A DNA stretch of 64,000 bases, taken from contig JABYQR010000081.1 in the NCBI GenBank assembly GCA_022592445.1, forward strand, positions 1-64,000, given 5' to 3'. The DNA is from Cytidiella melzeri (Eukaryota > Basidiomycota > Agaricomycetes > Polyporales > Irpicaceae). The notes under the pieces are model-generated. The model saw only the letters and a program-made list of their open reading frames with translations. It was not told the origin of the DNA and ran no database searches. Below are positions 11,731-24,938 of this stretch, piece by piece. Made by a program: the position numbers and the translations under genes. Every line of letters starts with the position of its first letter. The stretch's first letter is position 1.

Positions 11731-12074
11731 TGCGCTGGGTTGTGAAGGTTTGAGGGTGAGGAAGAGTTGAAGAGCAGGAGGGTGGTGGTAGACGAGAGAG
11801 TTATGGACAGGTCGTGGAAGTGAGATACGAAGGTATTTATACAGACGCGCACCTAGACTGGGCTTTGTTTGGACGACGCGTTTGCACGTGACAGGGCGTT
11901 GATCGCGAATAAACAAAGTCACGCGATCTTCCCGTGTCTGACGCGACGCGCAGGCGCCGGAGGTATATAAGTTGCAGGTCACTTTCTTCGTTGCACCCAA
12001 CTCTGTTCTTTGTCGCTCACTCTCAACACCCTCGAATTTTTACCACCACCTTTCAACCACTCAACTCAACAATA
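11731..12074. promoter_or_regulatory. Bidirectional H2B/H2A promoter
   Basis: 344 bp between the two ATGs. Each side has a TATA box at almost the same distance: TATAAATA on the minus strand (11834-11841, about 104 bp from the H2B ATG) and TATATAA on the plus strand (11964-11970, about 105 bp from the H2A ATG). At the centre lies a perfect 7-bp inverted repeat GATCGCG (11901-11907) / CGCGATC (11922-11928) around an AT-rich spacer, a candidate site for a shared cell-cycle regulator. The factor is unknown; the arrangement itself is directly visible. Confidence 0.8.
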
Positions 12075-12664
<590 letters not shown>

Positions 12665-13073
12665 ATGTTTTCTATCGGGCTGTACTATCTATATGTATTC
12701 CGCATCCTATAATACCAGTGTATTATGTTCTCTGACGTTGCCACGATTCCTGGAGGCGGGTGGTTTGTTGTGAATTCGGCGGTATCCCTACACTGTTTCA
12801 TTGCGCTGCTGATTGTCTCTATAGACATTGACGACTGTTCAGCGTCATTCTCACCTTGCGAGAAGTTGTAGCACTGTGGGGACCAGTGAACACCTTCATC
12901 TGTTCCCGCCAACTGCATTATACGACCTGGATCGTCCAGCTTATTCAAAGCGTCTAAGGCGTTCAGATGAGTTTTACATTGCAGTTTTTTCACGAACAGG
13001 TCACCACCTGCGCACCGGATATATCCACTACCTACGCCCTTCTCGTCCTCAAAGGTACGCTATATCTGTACCT
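12665..13073. other. Intergenic, H2A 3' end and HOM6 promoter
   Basis: No gene recognised. No TATA box obvious upstream of the homoserine dehydrogenase start. Confidence 0.45.
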
Positions 13074-14327
13074 ATGTCGCACAAGTCACAGGCCCCCCTC
13101 TCGGTCGCCATCCTCGGTGTCGGTCTAGTCGGTTCTGAGTTGATCTCACAGTTACTCTCACTTTCCTCGCCCTCCCCGTTCAGACTTGTTTCCCTCTCCT
13201 CCTCAAAGCGCACAGTATTCTCTCCTGAAGGACTGCAAGTGACCCCAGAATCGTGGCGATCTGCCGTATCGTCTTCAAATGCGAGCCCGGACTTGCACGC
13301 TCTGGCCGAAACGCTCTCGACGCTCGAACGCGCGGTTCTCGTGGACAACACGTCTTCCCAAGACATCGCGGACTTGTACCCAGAGTTCCTCAGGAGGGGC
13401 GTACATGTTGTGACGCCGAACAAGAAGGCTTTTTCAGGGAGTCAGCAGCTGTATGACAATATCCTCAAGGCTAGCCGAGAGGGAAGCGCGAGATGGCTGA
13501 ACGAATCCACCGTCGGTGCAGGACTGCCGGTTGTGCAGACGTTGAAGGACATGGTGGCTTCTGGGGATAAGGTATGCTTTCTCGTAAAATTTGTTCATTG
13601 AACTGACTGAAAGGGAATAGATCAAGAAAATTGAGGGTGTGTTCTCGGGAACTATGAGCTACATCTTCAACGAGTTCTCTACCGCTAGCCCGGAAGGCCC
13701 CACGTTTTCGGCAGTCGTGCGCATAGCAAGGGAGAAGGGCTACACGGTCAGTACTCCATTGCATTCTGGCCCCTCCTGCTCATCCTTGGGTGGTTCAGGA
13801 ACCTCATCCTGCAGACGACTTAAACGGTGCCGATGTTGCTCGCAAACTTGCAATCCTTGCTCGATCTGTACCTTCCCTACAGTCCGCTCTTCCAGAGGGA
13901 TACCTGTCTGTTCGCACCCGTTCCCTTGTGCCCGATGCCTTGACATCTGTATCTTCCGGCTCGGAATTTGTCGATCGTCTACCAGAGTTCGATGCAGAAT
14001 ACGAGAAACTGAAGAGGGAGGCGAGCCAATCTGGCGCTGTGCTCAGGTTCGTTGGCGTGGTGGACGTGGAAAACGGGATTGTCAAGGCTGACCTCGAGAA
14101 GTATGTGAACAGCCTGCATGAGGGTTACACGGACAGATACTAATGTCCGTTCCCATAGATACCCAACTTCACATCCATTTGCTACTTCGCTGGGTGGCTC
14201 GGACAACATCATCATGTTCCATACCGAGAGGTACAGTCCCAGGCCACTCATAGTGCAGGGTGCAGGGGCAGGGGCCGCTGTGACCGCCATGGGTGTCATG
14301 AGTGACTTGTTCAAGCTGGCTTCATAA
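13074..14327 (+). CDS. HOM6: Homoserine dehydrogenase
   Basis: Predicted join(13074..13571, 13621..13746, 13799..14100, 14159..14327), 364 aa (yeast Hom6 is 359). It reduces aspartate semialdehyde to homoserine with NAD(P)H, a shared step to threonine, methionine and isoleucine. Evidence: Rossmann motif [47 protein letters not shown], the substrate-site region [33 protein letters not shown], the family signature [20 protein letters not shown] with catalytic Asp residues, and the C-terminal [15 protein letters not shown]. It is a monofunctional fungal form with no fused aspartokinase. Intact. Confidence 0.95.
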
Positions 14328-14735
14328 CTCCCTTTTTCTTTCGATGGGATTCGCGTGGGGTGAAAATTGTGGTCCATGGCACAACCCTTTGTCTTGTAGT
14401 GTTCGAACATAACCCGTGGACTAAATGCCTAGTCGTTGGAGGTGTTACCGTGATCAATGTACAACTGAGATGTATGAAGAAATCAAATTATCGCCTTCAC
14501 AGTCGGCGGCTGTACAGCAACACAACGATCCGGATGTGGTTCCGCGCTTTCAGTGAATCCTTTACTTGAGCTGCGTGGCCCTGCTCGAATACTAGTGTGC
14601 GTCAAGCTTGACGCCAACAGCTTTGTGGCATGGGAACGACTTTGCGGAGAGTAACAGATACGAAGCAGTGAATTTACTCAGTGTCAGAATCGTTATACTA
14701 TTGCACTTTGTTGATATGTAAGGCTATTGATTCTG
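14328..14735. other. Convergent intergenic region
   Basis: 3' ends of homoserine dehydrogenase and the hydrolase gene. Nothing else recognised. Confidence 0.5.
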
Positions 14736-15845
14736 TCATACCTTTGAACGGATTTGACTGCGCGTCGTCGGCTGGTGCTTTACCCAGCTCGCAACTTCGT
14801 ACGCCCACTCCTCACCCACACCGCTGAATAAACCAAAGGCGACACTAGTATGATTGTGTCCCTTCATGATCAAGATGGGGATGTCAACACCTAGTCTACC
14901 GCCCAGCAAATCGCGGAAATCCTCGTTGACCGCCACGAGGCCTTTCGGCTCCTTCTCACTCACGAGCATGAGAGTGGGAGGTAACCCACTAACGAGCTTC
15001 GTCGGGGCCCGTTCAAGAAGAGCAAGCGGTTCATTTTGACGAATTCCGTCTTCCGTCTCATAATACACTGCGATTGGAGGTGGGGCAGGTCCGTTCCTGA
15101 AGTGATATGCGCCGCCCAATAGCACGAGGCCCTGAATCCGCCTTCGCATATCGTCGGGAATGAAATCCGGAATAAGAACCATGGTTGTTACGATGGCAGC
15201 TCCTGCAGAGTGGCCCATGAAGAAGATGCGCTCGGTGTCGCCTTTGACATCAACATCTGCGTTGATTTCTTGAGCATGCTGCACCACGAAGGCGGCAGCG
15301 TCTTTCAGGTCCGTCGCAGGATCAGGAAATTTGATATGCGGGATAAGGCGGTAGTCTGCAATGACTGTTACAAAACTAATGTGGTCCGTGAGTTAAGCTG
15401 CAATAGGTTGTTACAGTAGATGGAGGGGCGTACCCTTGACTTGCAAAGAATGCGCCTACATTCCTGTGTATGAGGTGGTACGGAGGGCCCATAGCCTTCG
15501 CACCTTGAGCGTACCCGCCCCCATAGACAAAGAATAAGATTGGTACGCTCTTTACACCGCTGGGATTGGGAAAGTACACATCCAGCTACGGTTCGCCATT
15601 TGAGCCTGTCGCCGCTCGATGGAAAGTTGTGAGGCATACCTTATGCCTATCAGTCGGGCCATACGCGAATGTCTTGGTCTTGAAGCTGTTAATTTCGATT
15701 TCGCGGGCTTCCAGAAGAGGATGGAAGGCTGCTAGCACTGCTCGAGACGTTAGAAATGTCCAATTACTGCTGGAGACGACTTACTGGCTGCTGCCTGCGT
15801 AGGCACATCGTCAATCAAATCGGAACGAGCTGCAACGACCTCCAT
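14736..15845 (-). CDS. Alpha/beta-hydrolase (esterase/lipase-like)
   Basis: Predicted complement(join(14736..15375, 15434..15585, 15640..15731, 15785..15845)), 314 aa. Alpha/beta-hydrolase fold enzyme of the hormone-sensitive-lipase/esterase type. Evidence: LDVYFPNPSG start of the core, an oxyanion-hole motif YGGGYAQG where HGGG is the usual form, VTVIADYRLIPHIKFPDPA, nucleophile elbow GHSAGAA with the presumed catalytic Ser, and a late GHNHTS with the presumed catalytic His. The acid residue is less certain. No signal peptide, so probably cytosolic. Substrate unknown; the fold covers small-molecule esterases and kynurenine-formamidase-like enzymes. The stop follows an AAGGTATGA that could also be a donor site, so a further short 3' exon cannot be ruled out. 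Confidence 0.85.
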
Positions 15846-16438
15846 GGTGAGAGTATGACAGGCAACTAGAGGGCTGCCAACGCTCGCATTCAAGCTCGTG
15901 GTATTTGTACTGTTTCCCGTGCGCTATTATTGTCTGGACTCTGCAGTGAGCCGGAACAGGGCCCGATGCCAGTGAGAGATATCTCACGCACAGTCGTTCT
16001 TCGCGTATAACGCCTTATAAGGTACCCATATGCATCCAAATTCATTCCAGAACGCATACGAGGGTCACAGGATGAGTACTGTTGAGTATTGCCAGGTTCC
16101 GAATACTGCGTCGTTGCTGGGATAATCGTAGCTACTAGACCGCAGAGACAAAGTCAGGTTGAACGTACCGTATCTCTTCCAGTATGTTGTTCGAGATTTC
16201 ATGCGCCATCTAGCATGCCATAATTGTTTCTTGCAATTGCCCGTGAAGAAAGTGAGAAAGACTCTGTAAGTACTTCAGACTGGCCAGCATGGCGAAATTC
16301 ATCATGATCGACGTGGGCGTGACGTGACAGATCTACGTGACTGACGTGACTACGAGCGCGTGCGACATGGTCGTCGCAGACCCTTAGGACGTTCATCTTG
16401 CACTTTACCTCGACCTTTTAGCTCTTCACGCAAGTAGC
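15846..16438. other. Divergent intergenic region
   Basis: 593 bp between the hydrolase and CFIm25 starts. A cluster of CGTGA-containing repeats is visible at about 16305-16350 (CGTGGGCGTGACGTGACAG, then ACGTGACTGACGTGACT), possibly bZIP-type ACGT core sites. No gene recognised. Confidence 0.45.
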
Positions 16439-17416
<978 letters not shown>

Positions 17417-19097
17417 AATTCTTCTCGACCCATGTCGATCGCAACATGTATGTCCGGATGGTTTCGCGAGCACCATCTTGTCGGCTGTCGGGCACCGCAG
17501 CCCTTGTGTCACAATCGTGGCAGTAATATATCGCATGGCTACTCTAGCCTTGAAAAGGTCCGAGCTGAATGACCCGGTGAGAATCCATGTCCTTAGGCAT
17601 CAGCAGTGACCGTTTCTCCTTCGCGTATGTTCTGCGTACTATCGCCATGATGAACCACACAGCAATGTCCGCACAGGTTCGCCTACAACTGTATCCCCTC
17701 TCCTTGTCTATCTCTCACAACACCTTCCCACGCCTCACTGCTGGTCAGCCGGATGAAAATGCCACAGTAGCTTCTGGTATATAGCGAGTGAGTGCAGGAT
17801 TGGCTGCCAGACCATGTATTGATCCCTCCCACATCTTCAATAACTTAGAGCCACGCTGCGACTTCTGGAAAACGAGTCATGGTAAGATGAAGATGCCAAA
17901 GTCCGCCAGTGGTGTTGAATTCGAGATCCGCCTGTAGACATCAGTTGTCTTACTCCTCAGGTATCCATTTTCCTCTTCGGTTAACCTATATCCTCAAAGT
18001 TATAGAGCAAATCAGGTGGCAAGTCTGCTGGGTATGAATGGCTTGCATGATTCAGTGCAACGCTGACGTCTTCCTGTTGCAGAGCTAGCCATTTTGCGCC
18101 TCTGGTAGATCACAGATGCTCGCAGCTCAGTGAATACGTGGAGAGCCGCAAGAAAATTGAGGGCGTCGTCGAATCCGCTGATTCTGTGGCACATTGGTCG
18201 TACAATACCCTGGTACGTCCGGACAGCCTGGTTTCAAACTATCTGGTTAAACGCAGGGCTTGCTCTGGTAACGGTTGATCTAATTTGACTATCCCCCCAG
18301 ATGTTCAAGTCTACTCGATCAAGATGCGTGCACTTCTCTAGTACCGGATAGTGGTCAGAGGAATGTCTGATTGGCCACGGCCAGTAATGGTGTATATAGA
18401 CACAGTACTGGTCGATTAGCTTCATTAGCCCTGCACGTTGTCGCAAACTCTGGTCGCATTCCCCATTCACCTGTACCCACATTCTAGCGGTCCTCAGCTG
18501 CGCGCTCTACTTCAAGATTTAGTGCGCTGGAATCATTGCCAGACAACGTTGCAGGACCAAGCTTACGTTACGATGCTCGAACAAGTATGAGTAGTCCCAT
18601 GCGATCTCGGTCTCTCTATGCTCGTCACTGTCTGCGCTCAGTGATTGTCTCACGCAATCTGGATCAGGTACAATTGGTAGTAATCTATATGCACTTCTAT
18701 CACTTATAGTAGCCTCTTCCGCACAGCGTTAAATCTCTTCGAATGTGCGATTGTATTCAAACAAGAAGTTGATGTCATCTGGAGTCGCAAATGGACGGCT
18801 ATGATATGGCTTTATGCGTTCTTGTGCTATACTGCACTTGCATCGTCTATCCTGACATTTACTGGAGACGAAGCTTGACTATCAAAGTGAGACCAGAATC
18901 GTCGCTATTGCTTTAGAGCATAATCGACAACTCCTACATTGCAAGCGCATTCATGACAAGGTACAGAAACACATGTCTAGTTGATATACAGTCTTCACAT
19001 CAGAAGTCCAATGTATATTTGATGTAACACATATTTAGGTCGTGAAAACACAGCACAGTCAGTCATACGATTCGTACCGGCCAAAACGAGCTATCCG
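17417..19097. other. 1.7 kb without a recognisable gene
   Basis: Only short frames, none with domain resemblance or coherent splicing. No terminal repeats or homopolymer tracts found by eye. It may hold decayed sequence or regulatory DNA; nothing specific can be supported. Confidence 0.5.
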
Positions 19098-21449
19098 TTA
19101 AGCCTCCTGACTATCTCGAAAGCTAGCCTCCGTACGCGGATGCGGACTCCGCGACCGCGACGCAGATCTAGATCGTTCATAAACCAGAGGCTCAACCTCG
19201 TACGGCACCCCAATACCGAGCTGAATAGTATGCGGAGGAGATGGAGTGGGTCCACGAGATGTGCGAGCGGAATTCGTCCCTTTGTTTGAAAGCAGCGGCG
19301 CTCTCGACCCTACCCTCGTGAGATCCGTCCCGCCTGATTCCTCATCGTCGCGGTAAGCCTCTTTTATCGCACCCATCGCAAGTTCATCTCCGTCGTCTAC
19401 ATGGCTGGCCACGATCGCGCCTGTGCGCCTGTCGAGACTGAACCTTAGCTTGTCGAGCTTTTGGTAAATAGTCTTCTTGTCGTCGAATGGATAGAGGAGC
19501 TCGCCGAATCCAGAGTGAGAGGTCAAGGCCACGATAGACGCGATCGTCCCAGGGTGTGCGGTGAGATGTACCAGTCGTCGTTGTCTTCGATGAGCGAGAT
19601 GGGTCGCCGTGCTTACGAGGCCGACGGTAAAGAGAAGGCTTGCAAAGGCATGGCCTGCGAAGGCACTGTTCCGAATGGATAATTAAGGATTCTCTCCGAC
19701 GCAGAACACTTAGGTTCATTCGTTGACTTACTCGACGACCAGGCGGTTTTGTAGGGATGTTATCTCTGCAGTCAACGGCTGATTCGTAGGCACAAAGTAT
19801 ACTCCTTTCGCGCTCACAGCTAGATGTTGGGTCTACGTTGTAGTGTATATCAGTATGTATGAACCGATATTCCGGAGAAGAGCGCACGTACGTAAATCTG
19901 AGAAGTCAAGTTGAGGAACCCGTCTGGGGAGTCAAAGTACTGTTGAAGAGACGTTCCAGCATTCTGAGACGCGAAGCGAAAGATGGCCCCAGGTATTTGA
20001 GAGCCCACGGCCGTCGCACGAGCCGCAATAAATTTGTCGGTGCCAGGCATGTCGCCGAACAGCACACTATCACGAAAATCAACTCGTAAGCATTACGGAA
20101 AGTGGCTCGAGAAATTCGTGAACACTGACGCGTTGAAAACACGTCCATCAAGCGGGTCTCCGGTAACGTTGTTTGGCGTGACATAGGTGCTCTTAATCGT
20201 GACTCCAGTCAGACTGTTATTTGACAAGTCCAAATTCGCAGCGACGTTGAAGATGTCGAGCGTCGGCCTGCATATAACGGCGCTTGCTTGCGGCTGGTTC
20301 TGCGTATTATTGTGGTAAAACCAGAACATCACCGGCGCGAACTGCTGCGGAAAATCTGCAGGCAGTCCACAACTGACAGGATTGGTTTCTGCAGTGCCAT
20401 ACTGTTGCTCAGAGCTGCTTGGATCGAATGCTACCACCGATGAGCAGCCGTCTGAGAGAGATGCAGAGATGGTGAAGTTGGTGGGATTGGTCGAGTCGAT
20501 AGTGGGTGCAGACTGAGGGCTCGCGCAATTGGACGTCGTGCGTAGACCGATTGTGTCCACGGACGCTGTGCTCTGATCTCCGCTATCGTCCGCCTGAGAT
20601 GCGCCGGTGGCCCAACCGCCATTGATGAAGGGAGGATCGGGAAGACCTTGAAACGCGGCAGCCTCCGTGAATCCAGCTGCGGCTAGGAAAGCATTGAGCG
20701 AGTTCAAGTCCGGTATCAGGCCGAGAGTCGTTGTACCCTTCACAATTGCGGGCTCTGTGATGGGAACGGATTTGATGGTTAGGAGGGCACCTGCCAGTGG
20801 CTGGAAAAGGTTTGTAGCGAGGGCAGTCATTATAGACCAGTAGATGATCCACTGTCTTCGCCGTGTCACTCGAACCAATGTGCCGACTAGGCTGCTCAAA
20901 ACATAATCCATCATGAGACTTTCCTCCGCGCGGGCGTTGCCTTGGGAGAGGACGACGTATGGTTGGTACCATCGAAGAACGTAGTCCGCGGTGTGCCAGA
21001 AAATCGGGAGCGGCAGAATGAACATCACAGGGAAGAAGGATGTCAAGAACGACACCTTGAGATGCAAGGGGGCGAAAATGTTTCGGTCGGGTACAGCAAA
21101 GCCTGCTGAATAGTGAGCGATCTTGGTTGTATCGCACAAACACCAACAAGCGTACCTTGGCTCTTGTTCGACAGAGCGAGAGCTATTTCCACAGCTATCC
21201 CAGTGAGAATTGTGATCCCAGCTAACCCGTACACCTTCCATGTCAATGGCCAAGTATTCTTCCGCCACAGGGTTTAGCACGCGCAGTGGTGGGAATAAGA
21301 GGGGTACTCACATATTGGTCTGGCCGTCTGGCCTCAAGTCCAGGAGTAGGTATCAAGTGAACGTCATCCCGATACCGTGTAGAAGAGCTCGGGACCTGCG
21401 ATAATGGAATCGGTTTCGGACGAGGCTTGAGGAAAGGCAGCGACTTCAT
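19098..21449 (-). CDS. DUF3433-like multi-pass membrane protein
   Basis: Predicted complement(join(19098..19665, 19732..19832, 19892..20066, 20130..21102, 21156..21258, 21312..21449)), 685 aa. Resembles the fungal DUF3433 membrane-protein family; biochemical role unknown. Visible: a short Pro-rich cytosolic N-terminus, TM helices (VYGLAGITILTGIAVEIALAL; LTSFFPVMFILPLPIFW), the family-like DYVLRWYQPYVVLSQGNA, another helix (WIIYWSIMTALATNLFQPLA), a large Asn/Ser-rich probably extracellular domain with many NxS/T sites and a few Cys, and a second half beginning GHAFASLLFTVGLV with GTIASIVALTSHSGFGELL. The C-terminal tail is Arg/Ser/Pro-rich. One intron uses a GTCAGT donor; the alternative would need a 30-nt intron. 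Exons are phase-consistent throughout. Confidence 0.7.
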
Positions 21450-22114
21450 CCAGGACACTTCCGTGCGTAAGAACGGTGGATTTTAATGGGTAGCGTTAGT
21501 TGTAGTTGTAAGAACTAGTTGAAGGAGACAGACTTGGAGTGGTAGAGCAGAGCAAGGTGTACGAGCTTGCAGTCCGCAGTTACTTATTAGACAGTGAGGT
21601 GAACAGCAGTCGGCTTCCTCGGTATGGCCCGTTGCTTCCTGATGGTCATACTATGATCAGAGTCGAACCTGTGCAGGTAACGCATACACATACAGCACTG
21701 GCGTGTTGAAAGGCGTTGAGTGAAAAGAAAAGAGCAACATTGCAACAAGTGCGTCCATACGTTGAAGTATGCAGCGGCGATGAATAATTTGCTGAGTGAG
21801 TAATCTGGAATATCTGAATCATGGCAACGTCGATCAAGCGCTCGACGATCCGACTATGAAACATGACAAACAAGTACTTGTCATCTATTGAGAAAACGCA
21901 GTACATATCCTGGTGTCTCTTTGAACTGTGCAGAGACAGTAGCGAGACTTGGCTCAGCTTGGCTGTCAGCAGGTGTAAGATCTTGATCACGGCCCACAAC
22001 GAAGAAAGTCCACAAATCAATTGATTCAGGCAGGATCCAGTTAATTGTCGCATTCTCCAGACATGCCCGGCGTAATATCTAGTGAGTTCTACAGACCATC
22101 TCTCCCTTTGCCTT
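21450..22114. other. Intergenic between two minus-strand genes
   Basis: Promoter of the DUF3433-like gene plus the 3' end of the MFS gene. A 166-residue minus frame at 21646-22146 overlaps it but has no family likeness and runs into the MFS end in another frame. Confidence 0.5.
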
Positions 22115-24253
22115 TTACTCCGGTCGCCGCGCTGTTCCCGGAACAATCAGCCACAGAACAAACATCGCGCCCATCCCTGCCAGCATCCTGGAGATTATAA
22201 CGGCACAGTCAGAAAATAGCCCGTGCAAAATCTGAGACACGCACAAGGGTTGCAACACCTCGATACCCTCCCTCGATGCAATCGCACCAGTGATCAGTGG
22301 GACGAACGCGGATCCTGCCTGACCAAAGCCAGCAATCCAGCCTACAGCTCCAGCGAAGAGCCAGTGCGGAAGAATCTTGCCAGCGTGGCTTATCACGATA
22401 GGGTACAGGGGCCCAAGGAAAAATCCAACCAGGGAGACTGCTACTGCGTCTCCGACGAGAGAGGGCACGCGCCACACGACCGCTTCCAGACTAACAGTGC
22501 AAATGAGCAGAGAGGGTCGGTAGTGTGGTGATGGCCGTACCCTATTGCGATCAAAATGTATAGGAAAACAGCATTCCTATCGCCGAGCTGCAATGTTCTA
22601 TAAGATTGGTCGAATCTCATAGTCAACATTCGAGACAAACCATCTTGGTCACCCATAGTAGAGCGAGCCGACCAAGCGCAACACCTTTGCATGGGTTGGT
22701 TCAGCTATCCGGGCATTGAGAGGCTGCTTAGGATACATACCACCAAAGAAACCAGACGAGATGTAGCCGGAGTTAGAACCGCCGCCACGCACGTTGATTA
22801 TATAGGTAACCGACCATCCTTAAATTCACGATTAAGAAGAATAGTATCTGGCTGGAGAAACGCACTGTACCTCCAATTGTGACACCTATACCAACGTACA
22901 GTAGCAGCATTGTTGCCAGAAAATGTACTTCCTTGAGCCTAAATATCTGACAATATTTGTTCTCGTCGTGGCTGACAGCGGCTGTTTCTGTTTTAGCTTG
23001 ACCAACGTCGGCAAGGGCCACTATATATCCATGTACAAATGAATAAACGGAGCAGATAGTCTACGAGACCCTTACCTTCCATCCTCTTGAAACGGAAAAC
23101 CGTGATGAGCAGCACGGCGTTCACAAGTGTGATACCCAATGCCGTGAGGTACTGGAACGACCATCGTCGACCGCGTGAGAATTGTGTGGACGACAGTGGC
23201 GACAGAAATGCTCCGGTGCCTGATGAGACAGCGGCCGAGTCAGTTTACTGTTTGTCTGCCTGTAATGCAGAGTAACAGTTCACCGTAAATTGAATGCAAA
23301 AGAGACATCTTCGTTCGAGAATTGTCCTTGATGCTTGCTACATATGCGTTACCACCTGCATCCTGGATCTTATGAGATGCCTGCGTGTAGCAGATGTTCC
23401 GTAAAGTACCTGGAGAGCAAGTCCTATTCCGTTTACAGCGAAAGCAATCAGAAAGACGGGATAGGGTGGAGCAGCAGATTGAATGGCGTATCCAACAAGC
23501 TGAATGGTGGCACCTAGGCGCATGAGGAATCATTGCGCTGAGCAGCATCAAATGGCTTAGAATGTTGAGACTAGAATACCTAAGACCATTGCCTAACATG
23601 ACTATTTCGTTAATTACAGTCTGCCGAGCATATTCTTTGCTTACCTTGCCAAACCCGAATTCGTCCACAATATACACGTTTGCTAGTGCGCCAATCATAA
23701 AACCCTGTAGTTCAAACAGGATCTTCAGCTTCCATGGAATCCAAAATATCAGCGAACAACCTACGACAAAGTTTGACATGAAAATTAGGGACACGACGGC
23801 GTAGCTGACCTATCCAACCAGCATAGTCAGTACATATGGTGCCGGAATCCTCACTGAGCACCTTACGTTGTATGCTTCCTGGATTCGAGGCAATAGCGGA
23901 CCGGTCGCGCCATCGTTCCACCCAACGGTAAAGATGGACCAACAGACTGTTGCCAACTGAAGGCGAGCACCCCATTTCATGCGCTTCTGGTCAGACTGCG
24001 ACATGGGTGGCTCGGGAGGCTGTGGTATTCCCTCATTGCTGGTCTGCGTCGCGTTTGATCGGCCAAGGGTTGCCAGTTCAATGTCTTCGCTGCGGCCGCC
24101 ATCCTTTGCGCTACGCACAGATCTTGTCGTGGCAGAGGAGTCTGGTTGTGCCTGAGCGCGTATTGCAAGAGACCCAGTTGAAGCGTTGGCGTGCTTCAAG
24201 CTGGCCACGACTGAAGCGTGGGTCGCCTCTTGGACAGTGGTCGTGCGAGACAT
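22115..24253 (-). CDS. MFS transporter (Bsc6-like group)
   Basis: About 11 exons on the minus strand, roughly 500 aa. Major facilitator: an acidic/Ser-rich cytosolic N-terminus of about 85 residues, then TM1 with the group motif GWNDGATGPLLPRIQ, GFMIGALANVYIVDEFGFGK (loop 2-3 position), IQLVGYAIQSAAPPYPVFLI, AFAVNGIGLALQDAGGNAYV, KMSLLHSIYGTGAFLSPL, a central loop, RLKEVHFLATMLLLYVGIGV, SNSGYISSGFFGG, a GRLALLWVTKM stretch, and LVGFFLGPLYPIVISHAG. The layout fits the fungal group containing yeast Bsc6, whose substrate is unknown. Joining TM2 to TM3 near 23530-23640 requires a 7-nt micro-exon or a non-canonical site (see findings). Otherwise intact. Confidence 0.85.
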
Positions 24254-24938
24254 GAACGTTCTGATAGAGAGGTAAAATAGGTCAGCTACTGGTAAGCTTT
24301 AAGTGAAGGTCAGAACCGAACCGAGGTCATGAGTTTATGTGGTGGTAGATCATATTTACAAGCAGGAGCGGATTCCGGAATACAGTGCTTGCTGCACGGA
24401 AAAACATCGGACCCTCTGTCATGCATTTGTGACAAGACGTGATACTAGCCGTCGCCTCCTTTCAACTTGCAGTTCCAAAAGACATCGAGAATTCCAGCTC
24501 TTGCAATTCATTTTATTGTCGGATGTAACAATGGCTGAGTTGTACGTTGCGGTTGGGCGCCATCAAGGTCTGAGGAATCAAGTTGACGATGATCCAAAAA
24601 TCGCGCCCTCCATTGACATATTCGGTCGCATCCCGACTTTCATCCCGCCATGTCTCAACGCTGTTCTGATTGCCTCACTGGCACCACAATACAACCGAAA
24701 AACGCATAGGTACGCGGTGGGAGCAATTGTATGAGTTTAATGCTGAAAAGTCTCAGTTGCCAGTGTTCTGGACTGCGAATTGCATCATAATCTTTGCGCG
24801 ATCACGTAGGACTACAGTACAACCGAATTCTTTCTCCCGTCTCTTCAATTTTACCACCAACCTCGCAAGAAATTTCGTGGGCTGGCTGTTACTAATTCAA
24901 GGCTTCAAGCTTCAGGCTCAGCTCCTTTGGAAGGAAAG
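24254..24938. other. Divergent promoter region, MFS / SulP
   Basis: 685 bp between two divergent transporter genes. A 131-residue plus frame at 24339-24734 lacks any recognisable feature. No TATA or operator assigned. Confidence 0.45.

Noticed and set aside
14118..14327. Separate small ORF at the end of HOM6
   Set aside because: It is the last HOM6 exon plus intron read-through.
21646..22146. 166-residue minus frame
   Set aside because: Overlaps the MFS 3' end in another frame and lacks any family feature.
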